Positions 9,700-20,658 of a DNA stretch of 64,000 nt are shown piece by piece. Origin of the DNA: Flavobacteriaceae bacterium (lineage in GTDB: Bacteria; Bacteroidota; Bacteroidia; Flavobacteriales; Weeksellaceae); NCBI GenBank assembly GCA_012522185.1, contig JAAYKY010000020.1:22579-86578 (forward strand), read 5' to 3'. A model generated the notes under the pieces. It was not told where the DNA came from. It ran no database searches and saw only the letters and a program-made list of their open reading frames with translations. Position 1 is the first letter of the stretch; each line of letters opens with the position of its first letter. The position numbers and the translations under genes are program-made.

Positions 9700-10620
9700 T
9701 TATTCAGTCAATATCTTACGAATTCCTTCTTCATAGGTAGTCACCCGAAATTCAGGAAACCGTTTTTTGAATTTATCCGAGAGAAATAGATTGTCCACTT
9801 CATATCTCGGAAGCAGTTCCAAAAGTTCTTCTGTATGTTTATAACGAATGCTTTCTTCCTCAAATTCCTGCTTAGAAATTATACTCTGCTTCAAATTTCG
9901 ACCCAGAATTTCACCTGCCAAATCAATTATTTCCTTATAAGTGAGTCGATTATCATCACAAGGCAAATGCCAGCTTTGGCCATAAGCATCGGGTGTATTT
10001 CCCAACAAAGCCATCGCACGACTCGCATCAGGCGTCCAGATCAGAGTTCTTTTCACATCATCCCGAACAATTGCTTTGGGCTCTTTACCTTCTTTGATTT
10101 TATCGAAAACAAAGGTATGGCTGATGCTCTTTGTTTTATCGGGACCATAAAATTCCGGTGCACGGCATATCAGAATTTCAATCCTTTGCTTTTCCATTTC
10201 TTCCAGGATCATTTCCGTCATTTCAGCCCGGATTTCCGACTTTCTTCCCTTGGGTGTAAAAGCCGTGGCTTCGGTTTGCGGCTCTGCCGTTTTCGGATAC
10301 ATATAAGTATTATCAAAAAATACCAGTTTGGTTTCCGCTTTCAGACAAGCGTCCAAAGCATTTTTAATCATCTGCACATATTGAGCTTCCCAAAGCTCCG
10401 TATCCATCGGTAAACCCACTGTAATGTACACAATCTCACTTCCCTTTACTGCGGCTTGGGGTGCTTCGGTATCCATCAAATCAGCCGATATCAACTCATC
10501 GCTTGTATGAATTTCTTTCGGATTTCGGCTGACCAGCCTTAAATCTTTCGTGTAATTTCTGTACAATTCGCGGGTGAGTTCTTCACCAATTTGTCCGTTT
10601 GCGCCAAGTATAGTCTGCAT
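9700..10620 (-). CDS. NAD(P)-binding epimerase-like (extended/atypical SDR) protein
   Basis: 306 residues. It opens with M-Q-T-I-L-G-A-N-G-Q-I-G-E-E-L, a GxxGxxG Rossmann motif at the extreme N-terminus. D-N-T-Y-M-Y and later S-H-T-F-V-F-D-K-I follow as in NAD-dependent epimerase/dehydratases. The classical YxxxK is not clear, as expected for atypical SDRs that act as reductases or regulators. First gene of a probable two-gene operon with the FabG-like gene (22-nt gap). Product and substrate unknown. Confidence 0.82.
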   Translation of the reverse strand: MQTILGANGQIGEELTRELYRNYTKDLRLVSRNPKEIHTSDELISADLMDTEAPQAAVKGSEIVYITVGLPMDTELWEAQYVQMIKNALDACLKAETKLVFFDNTYMYPKTAEPQTEATAFTPKGRKSEIRAEMTEMILEEMEKQRIEILICRAPEFYGPDKTKSISHTFVFDKIKEGKEPKAIVRDDVKRTLIWTPDASRAMALLGNTPDAYGQSWHLPCDDNRLTYKEIIDLAGEILGRNLKQSIISKQEFEEESIRYKHTEELLELLPRYEVDNLFLSDKFKKRFPEFRVTTYEEGIRKILTE

Positions 10621-10804
10621 AAATTAATTTTTAATGAACGTCAGTGGTTAGATAAAGCCCATCCCAATGGATTTACTTTCTTACAAATTTACACAAGACT
10701 TCCCGGAAAAAAATTGATCTGTGTTAAGAATACAATTTGAAAGTATTAAGATGAGTGTATCATCCGCTGCAGCAGATTGTTTCTTTTCTGCCTCCTTGGT
10801 ATCG

Positions 10805-10845
10805 CATGTGGTTAAAAAAAATCAGCGAACATCTGCGCCAATAAG
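10805..10845. repeat. Degenerate intergenic repeat with TTTTTTAACCACA core
   Basis: Read on the minus strand, this stretch contains GCGCAGATGTTCGCTGATTT followed by a T-run and AACCACA. It resembles the degenerate 'AACCACAAAG / CTGCGAAATC' noncoding repeats scattered in many Bacteroidota genomes. A second copy-like stretch with the same T-run plus AACCACA core occurs near 61805. Confidence 0.35.
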
Positions 10846-10853
10846 TTTCCGAT

Positions 10854-11520
10854 TTAATGTCCTATTTGTTTCTGGATTAGAAAAAGCTTTTTAAAAAGTA
10901 GCGTAACACAAGAGGCTAAAACAAACGGAAATGTGAGTTGAATAAAATTGATTTACCATCAATATACTAAGGAAAAGAGATAAAAATACAGATAGCAAAA
11001 CCCAAATAGCATCTTTAGCTTGTTTGCCTGCAAATACAATAGCGCATAATACAGCATTGTAACTAAATAAACCCATGCTTATATCATGGATTGGGACTGA
11101 TAAATTGAAAGCAATAATAGCAGAAAGTATTGCCCCTGCAAACCCATACAATGCTGAAATTGGAGAACTGATAAATACTGCGATGAAAAACAAGAAACCA
11201 GATACCAAATTGTCTTGAAATATGACCTGTCCAAAGCCTCTGAAACCCATAGTTAAATAGTCGATGCTAACGATATTAATGATTGGCGAAACATGGATTA
11301 TTTCCGTAAAATAAGTCCGGACAAATAAAAGGATTGCCCAAGTAACCAAAACAAAAGGAAGCGTAAAAACAGGTATTTTTCTTTTTATGAAAAAATGCTG
11401 TATTATAGTTGCCAATGAGGAACCAAGGATGATCAATAGCCAACTTAAAATGACCGGTTTAAAAAATAATAGGATGGCTACACCTACTAAAGCAGCACTG
11501 AATCCGTACAATCCTTTGTC
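10854..11520 (-). pseudogene. Urea transporter (UT family) pseudogene, 5'-truncated and frameshifted
   Basis: The main frame (10891-11511) encodes the second part of a urea transporter. It shows L-Y-G-F-S-A-A-L-V-G, V-F-T-L-P-F-V-L-V-T-W, then the second-repeat signatures G-F-G-Q-V-I-F-Q-D-N-x-x-S-G-F-L-F-F and G-L-F-S-Y-N-A-V-L-C-A-I. UT proteins normally have a matching G-x-G-Q-x-x-F-Q-N-N segment before the first G-F-N-A-A-L; here that first ~80-100 residues is missing and an in-frame stop lies four codons before G-L-Y-G-F. The C-terminus is also broken: near 10944-10947 (T-run on the minus strand) the frame shifts. The expected ending L-T-F-P-F-V-L-A-S-C-V-T-L-L-F-K-K continues in the next frame to a stop at 10854. 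No urease genes are nearby. Confidence 0.75.
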
Positions 11521-11742
11521 AATTCAATCTTTTTAATGCTATTATTCTTTGGGGTCATTCCTCTTGCTCTATAAATTATTTAAAGGCTGTAACAATTGCC
11601 AAAGGTCGCTAAAAATTCTGATTAATCTCAGTCTGTGAAAAGAACTCAGAAACAATCATTTGTGAAAAATAATTTTGTTTCATTTGGAATTCAGTTTGGA
11701 GAAGAGGGGTTGTTGATGTTGGTGCAGTCCTATAATTATTCA

Positions 11743-12081
11743 TTAATCTTCTCGGTAAATAATATATTCGTATTTATTTCCAATCAGCCAGCCCCATTTC
11801 CTTTTACAAGGTGCTTTTAACTTAATCGGTAGTCGTTTTCCATTTTCACCAACATAATACAATTTATCTTCTTCCATTTCCAGTATAATACTTTTTTCAG
11901 CTTCACGAAATGTGGATATACTATCTTTAAAATTCATGGTTGATGAGTAGTCAAATAAGGTGTAATAATCGAGGGTTAATTTAATATTTTTAATTTTATA
12001 AAGTCCATATTCATCCCAGCTTAAATCAAATTCGCTCGTCCATTTAAATGTATTATCAGGATAAAGCGTAAAACTTTCCAT
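11743..12081 (-). CDS. Hypothetical protein, possibly 5'-truncated
   Basis: 112 residues, family not recognised. The sequence S-F-T-L-Y-P-D-N-T-F-K-W...W-D-E-Y-G-L-Y-K-I-K-N-I-K-L-T-L-D-Y is the pattern seen inside secreted or lipoprotein beta-sandwich proteins of Flavobacteriia. Those usually have a signal peptide and a G-x-Y strand before it. Here the frame opens directly at this strand, an in-frame TAA lies two codons upstream of the ATG, and no promoter element was seen. It may be a remnant of a longer lipoprotein gene next to the decayed urea transporter. Confidence 0.45.
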   Translation of the reverse strand: MESFTLYPDNTFKWTSEFDLSWDEYGLYKIKNIKLTLDYYTLFDYSSTMNFKDSISTFREAEKSIILEMEEDKLYYVGENGKRLPIKLKAPCKRKWGWLIGNKYEYIIYRED

Positions 12082-12317
12082 TAAAAGTTATAAAAAATGA
12101 TATTTTCGTTAGTAGTAATTTCAAAGCTCCACACAATATCAGCTTATAAAATAATCTTCACACCTCCCCCTCAAATATAGACAATCATTTTGTTTTTGTT
12201 TAAATATAAGTTTGTGAAAATAGATTGCGCAATTCATACTCAAGAAGAATAGTTTAATTAAACAATTTTATACGTTTTTAAATTAATCAATAACCCATTT
12301 CTTTTCGTACGAAGAAT

Positions 12318-12325
12318 TATCTTTG
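12318..12325 (+). promoter_or_regulatory. TAnnTTTG -7 element for ligA
   Basis: TATCTTTG, perfect consensus, ending 17 nt before the ligA ATG at 12343. Confidence 0.55.
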
Positions 12326-12342
12326 TCTAAATCCAATTTTAA

Positions 12343-14337
<1,995 letters not shown>

Positions 14338-14400
14338 TTTTGAATGAATTAAATTAAAACTAAAATCATTTTCTTATTTTAGTAAATTAAAATTAAGGTT

Positions 14401-15084
14401 ATGAAAAACTTATTCTTCATTCTTTTAGTTTCCATTGGAATTTTCATTCAGGCGCAATCTACAGAAATCCAAGGCGCTTATCTGTCGCAAAAAGGCGATG
14501 TTCATCAGCTTTGGTTGTTTGTGGACGGTTATTCTTCCCTGACGGAATTCAAAGCCAATGAATTTATTTCCACAATGGGCGGACCGTATCAAACTCAAAA
14601 TAATCAATTGATTATTTCAGTTGAATTCAATGATAAAGACAGTTCGGAAGTAGGAAATCAACTGGTTTTTCCATTGAAATTCAATGGAGATGATTTCACG
14701 GATTCCGAAGGAAATAAATGGGTAAAACAAAATAAATCCCAAGATTTGGACGGTACCTGGAAAATCACGGGAAGGAAAATCGACGGGGAAATGAAGGAGA
14801 TTCACCAAAGAGGCGAACGAAAAACGCTGAAACTTTTGGTGGGAGGTTATTTTCAATGGTTTGCGATTGATCCTTCCCAAAAGAGCTTTTCGGGAACCGG
14901 TGGTGGAATTTATACATTTGAAGGCGGAAAATACACCGAAAAAATTCAGTTTTTCTCAAGAGACAATTCCCGTGTGGGCGCATCATTGCAGTTCGATGGG
15001 GAATTGAAAGACGGAAAATGGCACCACAGCGGGTTGAGTTCCAAAGGCGATCCGATTTATGAAATCTGGGGCAGAATCAATTGA
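14401..15084 (+). CDS. Secreted protein with two lipocalin-like repeats, unknown function
   Basis: 227 residues. A signal peptide occupies residues 1-18 (ends I-Q-A-Q). The mature part is two similar halves of about 100 residues. Each opens with a G-x-(Y/W) strand (G-A-Y-L-S-Q near 25, G-T-W-K-I-T-G-R near 117), continues with V-x-G-Y-(S/F), then G-G-x-Y, and ends before W-x-K or I-W-G-R. The second half carries the stronger motif G-Y-F-Q-W-F-A-I...F-S-G-T-G-G-G-I-Y-T-F-E-G-G-K-Y-T-E. Bacteroidota databases label such proteins only 'membrane or secreted protein'. Likely periplasmic. It lies 63 nt after ligA, probably by chance. Confidence 0.75.
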   Translation: MKNLFFILLVSIGIFIQAQSTEIQGAYLSQKGDVHQLWLFVDGYSSLTEFKANEFISTMGGPYQTQNNQLIISVEFNDKDSSEVGNQLVFPLKFNGDDFTDSEGNKWVKQNKSQDLDGTWKITGRKIDGEMKEIHQRGERKTLKLLVGGYFQWFAIDPSQKSFSGTGGGIYTFEGGKYTEKIQFFSRDNSRVGASLQFDGELKDGKWHHSGLSSKGDPIYEIWGRIN

Positions 15085-15097
15085 TTTAAATCTTATT

Positions 15098-15322
15098 CTA
15101 ATTTTGTTCCGTTTCCTTCTTTTCTTTTTTTCGGATTTCATATGGCGATTTATCCATAGGATTCGCTCCAAATGTTCCAAAAAATACAGATACAATTCCC
15201 ACAAAAACTGTATATAAAATCATGGCAACGATAAATCCATAAAAAGGATTTTCACTCGTGAAAAAGCCGATAGAGACGGCAATCACAAATCCCACGATAT
15301 AATAAATAAATACTTTTTTCAT
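15098..15322 (-). CDS. Small two-TM membrane protein
   Basis: 74 residues, family not recognised. Two hydrophobic segments (about 5-22 and 28-50) are followed by a charged tail rich in Lys/Glu (S-P-Y-E-I-R-K-K-E-K-K-E-T). Convergent with the secreted protein at 14401, 13 nt apart, and downstream of the lipoprotein gene at 15357 on the same strand. Confidence 0.55.
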   Translation of the reverse strand: MKKVFIYYIVGFVIAVSIGFFTSENPFYGFIVAMILYTVFVGIVSVFFGTFGANPMDKSPYEIRKKEKKETEQN

Positions 15323-15356
15323 TTTTTAATTTTAATAAAATTTTACTTTCTACTTA

Positions 15357-15941
15357 CTAACTCTTCTCAAACTTCAACGTATTGAAAGCTTTAATAAGTG
15401 CATCTCTACTTTCAATTTTTAAATTATTTCCGTAAAAATTAAATCTTACCGAGCCATTTATATTTCTGTCCCATATTGAATCCAAATATATTCCTGTCGT
15501 CCCCCTTATTCCCTTTTTGGGATAAATAATCTTGGCTTTTTTATTATCTATCTCCTTGAATTCTGTTATGTGAGAATTCAAAGAATCAACATTAATGATA
15601 TTTATTAAAGAATCACGGATTTTAAATGCCTTATCAGGGTCGATCCCTTCGTTTAACCTAAGAACATCCCAAAAAATACTGTCTTTTATTGGTTGATTGA
15701 TATCTAAAGAATTCGAATAAAGTCCATAATCAAAAATTATTGAATCTTTGTCTTCCGTAACAATGCCACCAACATAACTATCGGTACCTTTTAATTTTAT
15801 TTTTTTCCATTTTCTTGGAACTTCGATTGTAAATCCATCAAATTTCACCTTCTTAGTTTCAGATTTATTACAAGCGGGTATCAATACTAATAAAATTAAT
15901 AGGAAGAAATTGTGTTTACTTGGTTTCGAATTAATTCGCAT
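15357..15941 (-). CDS. Lipoprotein, unknown (PsbP-like layout)
   Basis: 194 residues. A signal peptide with lipobox L-I-P-A-C puts the lipidated Cys near residue 24. The mature part begins F-D-G-F-T-I-E-V-P-R-K-W-K-K-I, the G-x-x-(I/M)-x-x-P-x-x-W strand also seen in the lipoprotein at 29710, and ends with A-L-I-K-A-F-N-T-L-K-F. This resembles the layout of PsbP-like lipoproteins, which bind no known substrate. Its ATG lies inside the last codons of rel (11-nt overlap), so translation is probably coupled to rel. Confidence 0.7.
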   Translation of the reverse strand: MRINSKPSKHNFFLLILLVLIPACNKSETKKVKFDGFTIEVPRKWKKIKLKGTDSYVGGIVTEDKDSIIFDYGLYSNSLDINQPIKDSIFWDVLRLNEGIDPDKAFKIRDSLINIINVDSLNSHITEFKEIDNKKAKIIYPKKGIRGTTGIYLDSIWDRNINGSVRFNFYGNNLKIESRDALIKAFNTLKFEKS

Positions 15942-18153
15942 AAGTTCGACTTACTTTTTTGATTCCATCTACTTGCTTTAATTGTTCCAGAATTTTTTCG
16001 AGTTGGGATTTATTTTTAACCGAAACCGAAATTTTCCCGTCAAATACACCGTCTTCTTCTGAGATGTTTATGCTTCGAATATGCACGTGCAAGTTAGACG
16101 AAATAATTTTAGTAATATCATTAACCAACCCAATTCTGTCCAATCCCTGAAGGGTCAATATTGCCCGATACAACTGCGAACTGGAATCAATCCATTTGGC
16201 ACGAATGATCCGATAGGCTTGGTTGGCCTGGAGAGAAACCGCATTGGGACAATCGTTTTTGTGAACCCGAATTCCCTTTGCCACCGTTACAAATCCAAAT
16301 ACCTTATCTCCGGCAATCGGATTGCAACAGGAAGCCAAGTCATAGTCCAGTTTTTCCTCGTCGGGACCGAAAACCAAAGAATCCAGTTTTTGTTTCGGTT
16401 CTTCTTCCTGTGTGACTACCGTTTTGGATTTCGGACGGAAACGATTGATAAATCCGGTAATTCCCGATTTACTTTCAGCGAATTTCCGTAGGCTTTTATT
16501 GTCAATTTCACCCGTTGCAACCTTGTAAAACATATCTTGACTATTTCTAAGCTTGAAATAGTTCTGCAAATCATTGACAGTTTTCTCATTGAAATCAATT
16601 TTCAAATGACGCAATTTCCGTTTCAGAATTTCTTTTCCATCCTCAGAAATAGCTCTTCTCTCTGCGTTGAGTGAAGCTTTGATTTTGGATCGAGCCTTAC
16701 TCGTAGCCACAAAATCCAGCCAGTCGGCCTTGGGTCTTTGGTTGGGTGAAGTCAGGATTTCTACTTGATCTCCACTTTGAAGTTCATGGCTAAGCGGATA
16801 CAATTTCCCATTGACTTTGGCTCCTAAACAGGTATCTCCGATATTGGAATGAATGGCGTATGCAAAATCAAGTGAGGAAGCACCTTTGGGCAATGAAAAT
16901 AAATCTCCTTTGGGTGTGAAAACATAAATTTCCTTGGCGTAGAGGTTGAATTTAAAATTATCAATGAATTCCGATGCGTCCTGGGTTTCGTTGTTTTCCA
17001 ACATTTCCCGAACTTGGCTGATCCATTCATCGAGTTTGGAGTCTTCGACTTGATAATTTTCTTTGTATTTATAGTGTGCCGCCACTCCCCTTTCGGCCAG
17101 TTCATCCATTCTTTCGGAACGGATTTGAACTTCTACCCAACGCGCCATCGGGCCCATAACTGTGATGTGTAGGGATTCATATCCAGTGGATTTGGGTTGG
17201 GAAATCCAGTCGCGCAGACGTTTGGGATTGGGACGAAAAATATCGGTCACGACCGAGTAAATTTTCCAAGCTAGGAATTTCTCATTTTTTTTGTCGGAAC
17301 GATATATAATCCGAATGGCAAATTTGTCGTAAACCTCTTCAAAACTGATGTTTTGAGAAACCATTTTTCGGTGAATCGAAAAAACGGATTTGGATCTTCC
17401 TTTGATTTCAAATTCCAATCCTTCGTCTTGCAATCGGTTTTGAATTATTTCTGAAAAACCCTCGATATATTTCTCTCGTTCTTTTTTGGTTTCTTGTAAT
17501 TTCCGCTCAATACTGAAATATTCCTCCGGCTTGGTGTATTTCAAACTCAAATCTTCTAACTCTGATTTGATGTTGTACAGCCCCATACGGTGTGCAAGAG
17601 GTGCATAGATAAAAATGGTTTCCGAAGCGATTTTCAATTGCTTGTCTTCATGCATTGATTCCAGCGTACGCATATTGTGAAGACGGTCAGCAATTTTAAT
17701 CAGAATTACACGAACGTCCTCAGAAAGCGTGAGCAGAAGCTTTCGATAGTTTTCGGATTGAATCGAAACATCTTGTTTGTTGAGGATTGAAATTTTGGTA
17801 AGTCCATCGATGATTCGCGCGATTCTTTCCCCAAATAATTCTTCGATGTCTTCTAAAGTGTAATCGGTGTCCTCCACCACGTCGTGCATCAGTGCTGCAG
17901 CAATACTCGTTGCGCCCAAACCGATTTCATCTGCGACAATTTTGGCTACTTCAATCGGATGGAAAATATAAGGCTCACCCGTTTTTCTGCGCTGATCTTT
18001 ATGCGCATCCACAGCCAAATCAAAAGCTTTGCGAATCAGCTTTTTATCTTCTTTATTAAGCGTCTGATAGGTATGCTTCAGCATATCTTTGTACCGACGC
18101 GAAATTTCCTGATTTTCTTTCTCCAAGGGAGTTAACACCTTTTCTTCTGCCAT
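15931..18153 (-). CDS. rel: Bifunctional (p)ppGpp synthetase/hydrolase (RelA/SpoT family)
   Basis: 740 residues, the usual length of long RSH enzymes. N-terminal HD hydrolase motifs are intact: H51, H65 in F-H-P-I-E-V-A, H90-D91 and E94-D95 in L-M-H-D-V-V-E-D-T. Hydrolysis of ppGpp is therefore expected. The synthetase domain shows R-L-R-D-W-I-S-Q-P-K, G-Y-E-S-L-H and E-V-Q-I-R-S-x-x-M-D. The TGS domain (Y-V-F-T-P-K-G-D-L-F-S-L-P-K-G-A-S) and a C-terminal ACT domain (about 665-740) follow. As the only RSH here it is probably the main stringent-response enzyme. The lipoprotein at 15941 overlaps its 3' end. Confidence 0.96.
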   Translation of the reverse strand: MAEEKVLTPLEKENQEISRRYKDMLKHTYQTLNKEDKKLIRKAFDLAVDAHKDQRRKTGEPYIFHPIEVAKIVADEIGLGATSIAAALMHDVVEDTDYTLEDIEELFGERIARIIDGLTKISILNKQDVSIQSENYRKLLLTLSEDVRVILIKIADRLHNMRTLESMHEDKQLKIASETIFIYAPLAHRMGLYNIKSELEDLSLKYTKPEEYFSIERKLQETKKEREKYIEGFSEIIQNRLQDEGLEFEIKGRSKSVFSIHRKMVSQNISFEEVYDKFAIRIIYRSDKKNEKFLAWKIYSVVTDIFRPNPKRLRDWISQPKSTGYESLHITVMGPMARWVEVQIRSERMDELAERGVAAHYKYKENYQVEDSKLDEWISQVREMLENNETQDASEFIDNFKFNLYAKEIYVFTPKGDLFSLPKGASSLDFAYAIHSNIGDTCLGAKVNGKLYPLSHELQSGDQVEILTSPNQRPKADWLDFVATSKARSKIKASLNAERRAISEDGKEILKRKLRHLKIDFNEKTVNDLQNYFKLRNSQDMFYKVATGEIDNKSLRKFAESKSGITGFINRFRPKSKTVVTQEEEPKQKLDSLVFGPDEEKLDYDLASCCNPIAGDKVFGFVTVAKGIRVHKNDCPNAVSLQANQAYRIIRAKWIDSSSQLYRAILTLQGLDRIGLVNDITKIISSNLHVHIRSINISEEDGVFDGKISVSVKNKSQLEKILEQLKQVDGIKKVSRTYAN

Positions 18154-18182
18154 AGGTTAAAGTTAATTAAATTCTTAAATAA

Positions 18183-18524
18183 TCACAAGATGTCATTTAT
18201 CAGCTCAGGCGGTCTTCCTACCACGGCTTTCTCTTGATTCACAACAATCGGGCGCTCCATTAAATTGGGGAATTCAATCATCAATTCAATTAGTTCATCC
18301 TCAGAAAGCACTTTGTCTTGATAGTTTTCTTTCCAAATCTTTTCTTTTGTTCTGATTAAATCCATCGGAGAAATTTTCAATTTTTGAAGGATTTCTTTCA
18401 ATTCAATTTTGTCCAAAGGATTTTTCATGTATTCGATGATTTCAAATTCTTTCTTGGATTCTTTGAGTAGTTCCAATCCTTTGCGACTGGTACTGCATCT
18501 TGTATTGTGATAAATTTTAATCAT
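18183..18524 (-). CDS. arsC: Arsenate reductase-type (ArsC, glutaredoxin class) protein
   Basis: 113 residues, full length for the ArsC/Spx fold. The catalytic Cys10 lies in H-N-T-R-C-S-T-S-R; the distal (E)-R-P-I-V-V and V-V-G-R-P-P-E motifs supply the oxyanion-binding arginines. This class reduces arsenate using glutathione/glutaredoxin or an equivalent thiol. In Bacteroidota such genes often stand alone without ars transporters, as here, so a general thiol-redox role cannot be excluded. It is 29 nt upstream of rel on the same strand and may be co-transcribed. Confidence 0.88.
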   Translation of the reverse strand: MIKIYHNTRCSTSRKGLELLKESKKEFEIIEYMKNPLDKIELKEILQKLKISPMDLIRTKEKIWKENYQDKVLSEDELIELMIEFPNLMERPIVVNQEKAVVGRPPELINDIL

Positions 18525-18623
18525 AATTTTATTTTGAAGACAATTTAATAAGTTCTTTTTATTTAAATCGAAATTCTGTTCAGGTTTCGTTTTTTCGTAA
18601 ATTTAAACTATAAATCAAAAGTT

Positions 18624-19028
18624 ATGAAATTTTTAGTTTATGCATTCTTATTAATATCTCTTTTCAGTTGTGCAACTCAGACGAAAGTTCAAAATGAAAA
18701 GGAAGAAAATTCTCTTAGTTTCGATAAAAATGAGGAAGACGAATACGACATCGTGGTTTTTGATTCGCAATACGATATTTTTTTAAATACAATTGCGCGC
18801 CCCATGAACCATTATTCGGAGGCTTATTACAAAAATAAAAATCAGATTTTCGTAAACGAATGGAACTATCGGCACTCCCAACCGTTTCACTATGACCCCA
18901 ATCTTTATGCGGTTCGGATTGATTACAATCCACAATTAGATTATGGAATTACTTTGGAATACAAACTTTATAATTTTTTCAAATTTATTGAATGGAAATA
19001 CAAAGTTAATTTAGGTTTTGGCAGATAA
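18624..19028 (+). CDS. DUF6146-family lipoprotein
   Basis: 134 residues. A lipoprotein signal ends L-F-S-C near residue 16, followed by an acidic linker. The conserved part [20 protein letters not shown] and [16 protein letters not shown] matches what I know of DUF6146, a Flavobacteriia-specific family of unknown function. Then comes the aromatic end [15 protein letters not shown]. Gene divergent from arsC. The prfB -7 element begins 5 nt after its stop. Confidence 0.75.
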   Translation: MKFLVYAFLLISLFSCATQTKVQNEKEENSLSFDKNEEDEYDIVVFDSQYDIFLNTIARPMNHYSEAYYKNKNQIFVNEWNYRHSQPFHYDPNLYAVRIDYNPQLDYGITLEYKLYNFFKFIEWKYKVNLGFGR

Positions 19029-19032
19029 ATTA

Positions 19033-19040
19033 TATCTTTG
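19033..19040 (+). promoter_or_regulatory. TAnnTTTG -7 element for prfB, 5 nt before its ATG
   Basis: TATCTTTG, perfect consensus. Only five bases separate it from the prfB ATG at 19046, so a transcript started the usual few bases after the element would have essentially no leader. Confidence 0.55.
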
Positions 19041-19045
19041 CATTC

Positions 19046-20149
19046 ATGTTTAATAGTGACCTCACAAAAGATTTAAGTCAAAGGATCAAGGACTTACATT
19101 CTTATCTTGAAATAGAAAAGAAGGAAATAGAAATCACAAACGAAGAAGAGCGCGCAGCTTCGCCTGACTTTTGGGAAAACTCAAAAGAAGCAGAAGTTTT
19201 TATGAAAAACCTTCGTTCCAAAAAGAAATGGGTCGAAGCTTATCAAAATGTGCTGAATTCCTTTAATGATTTGGAAGTACTAGTTGAATTTCACAAAGAA
19301 GGCGAAATATCTACGGAAGAAGTTCAAGAACAGTATGATACAACGCTCAAGCTTTTAGAAGATATCGAATTCAAAAATATGCTTTCTGACGAAGGAGATA
19401 ATCTGAGTGCTGTGATACAAATTACTTCCGGAGCCGGTGGGACTGAAAGTTGTGACTGGGCCGGAATGCTCATGCGTATGTACATCATGTGGGCAGAAAA
19501 TAACGGTTACAAAGTAAAGGAACTCAACTTCCAAGCGGGAGATGTGGCCGGAGTAAAAACGGTCACCTTGGAAATTGATGGAGAATTTGCATTTGGTTAC
19601 CTGAAAGGTGAAAATGGAGTGCATCGTCTGGTGAGAATTTCTCCTTTTGATAGTAATGCCAAACGCCATACGAGTTTTGTCTCTGTTTATGTTTATCCAT
19701 TGGTGGATGATACCATTGAAATTGATGTAAATCCAAGTGATATTGAATTGCAAACTTCGCGCTCGGGTGGCGCCGGTGGGCAAAATGTGAACAAAGTAGA
19801 AACGAAAGTTCAATTGACCCATAAACCGACCGGAATCGTTGTAGTTTGTCAAATCGAACGTTCTCAGTTAGCTAATCGCGAACGTGCTATGCAAATGCTG
19901 AAATCGGAATTGTATAAAATCGAATTGGAAAAACGGATGGCTGCGAGAAATGAAATCGAAGCCAATAAAATGAAAATCGAATGGGGCTCACAAATCCGAA
20001 ATTACGTGATGCATCCCTATCAATTGGTGAAAGACGTACGTACCGGATATGAAACTAGTGATGTACAATCGGTGATGAACGGTGAAATCGACGAATTTCT
20101 GAAAGCATTTCTAATGCTGATGGGACAAAAAGAAGAATCGGACTTATAA
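19046..20149 (+). CDS. prfB: Peptide chain release factor 2
   Basis: 367 residues, the usual RF2 length; recognises UGA and UAA and releases the nascent chain. The recognition tripeptide S-P-F sits in [12 protein letters not shown], and the catalytic G-G-Q is in [14 protein letters not shown]. The whole protein is in one frame. At the position of the classical autoregulatory frameshift (after Tyr-Leu, here residues 20-21) the codon is followed by GAA instead of a UGA, so no programmed shift is needed. The start is very close to the -7 element (see findings). A terminator follows at 20235. Confidence 0.96.
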   Translation: MFNSDLTKDLSQRIKDLHSYLEIEKKEIEITNEEERAASPDFWENSKEAEVFMKNLRSKKKWVEAYQNVLNSFNDLEVLVEFHKEGEISTEEVQEQYDTTLKLLEDIEFKNMLSDEGDNLSAVIQITSGAGGTESCDWAGMLMRMYIMWAENNGYKVKELNFQAGDVAGVKTVTLEIDGEFAFGYLKGENGVHRLVRISPFDSNAKRHTSFVSVYVYPLVDDTIEIDVNPSDIELQTSRSGGAGGQNVNKVETKVQLTHKPTGIVVVCQIERSQLANRERAMQMLKSELYKIELEKRMAARNEIEANKMKIEWGSQIRNYVMHPYQLVKDVRTGYETSDVQSVMNGEIDEFLKAFLMLMGQKEESDL

Positions 20150-20234
20150 AAATTGAATTCTCTTTTTTGTAGTTCTATTCGAGCGGGTTTTTAATGGCTC
20201 AAACAATTCCTAAGACTTCAAAATCTATAAAATA

Positions 20235-20270
20235 GAAAACCCTGCAAGACCTAAGTCAAACAGGGTTTTC
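20235..20270 (+). terminator. Terminator after prfB
   Basis: Perfect 10-bp stem (20235-20244 with 20261-20270), 16-nt loop, T-rich at the 3' side. It lies 86 nt past the prfB stop. Confidence 0.75.
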
Positions 20271-20432
20271 ATTTTCGAAACATTTGATTTGAAAAGGCTA
20301 ACCGCCTGATTCAGATTACCTGGTTTAGATCTTTCCTGAGAAAGTGATGCAGGCTGCTTCGAAAAATTGAGTTCTACTTGTGTTATAAATAAAAGTAAAC
20401 TGCTTATTGGATTTCTTTCTGAAACTTTCCAT

Positions 20433-20648
20433 TTAGTTGCCGTAGCAAATCAATGTTATAAGCATACTTTCTAACTTAGGTAGAAACTCCTTGGTCTTCC
20501 GGTAGTTTAAATCTAAGCTTTTTAATTCTAAGATTTTACCTTCTGAACCTGATTTGAAAGAACGTTTGTTCTTCAAAATGACTAAATTCTTTACAAAAAA
20601 ATACTTTTTGAAATTCGTTCCGATGTTTTCATCTTCCCGATTAATCAT
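20433..20648 (-). CDS. Small hypothetical protein with a good promoter
   Basis: 71 residues, no family recognised. It is Lys/Leu/Ser-rich with no signal peptide or TM segment until a mildly hydrophobic end (L-E-S-M-L-I-T-L-I-C-Y). The reason to list it is a perfect TAACTTTG -7 element on the minus strand (20659-20666), 10 nt upstream of the ATG, the same geometry as neighbouring real genes. It could still be a chance ORF or the remains of a larger gene. Confidence 0.4.
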   Translation of the reverse strand: MINREDENIGTNFKKYFFVKNLVILKNKRSFKSGSEGKILELKSLDLNYRKTKEFLPKLESMLITLICYGN

Positions 20649-20658
20649 TTTGATATAT

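Noticed and set aside
11635..11820. Plus-strand ORF overlapping the 3' end of the 11743 gene
   Set aside because: No promoter, no family features, and it shadows the minus-strand frame.
20300..20400. Structured RNA or transposase remnant between prfB and the transketolase operon
   Set aside because: Only a 5-bp GCCTG/CAGGC pairing and short interrupted frames were seen; not enough to support either.
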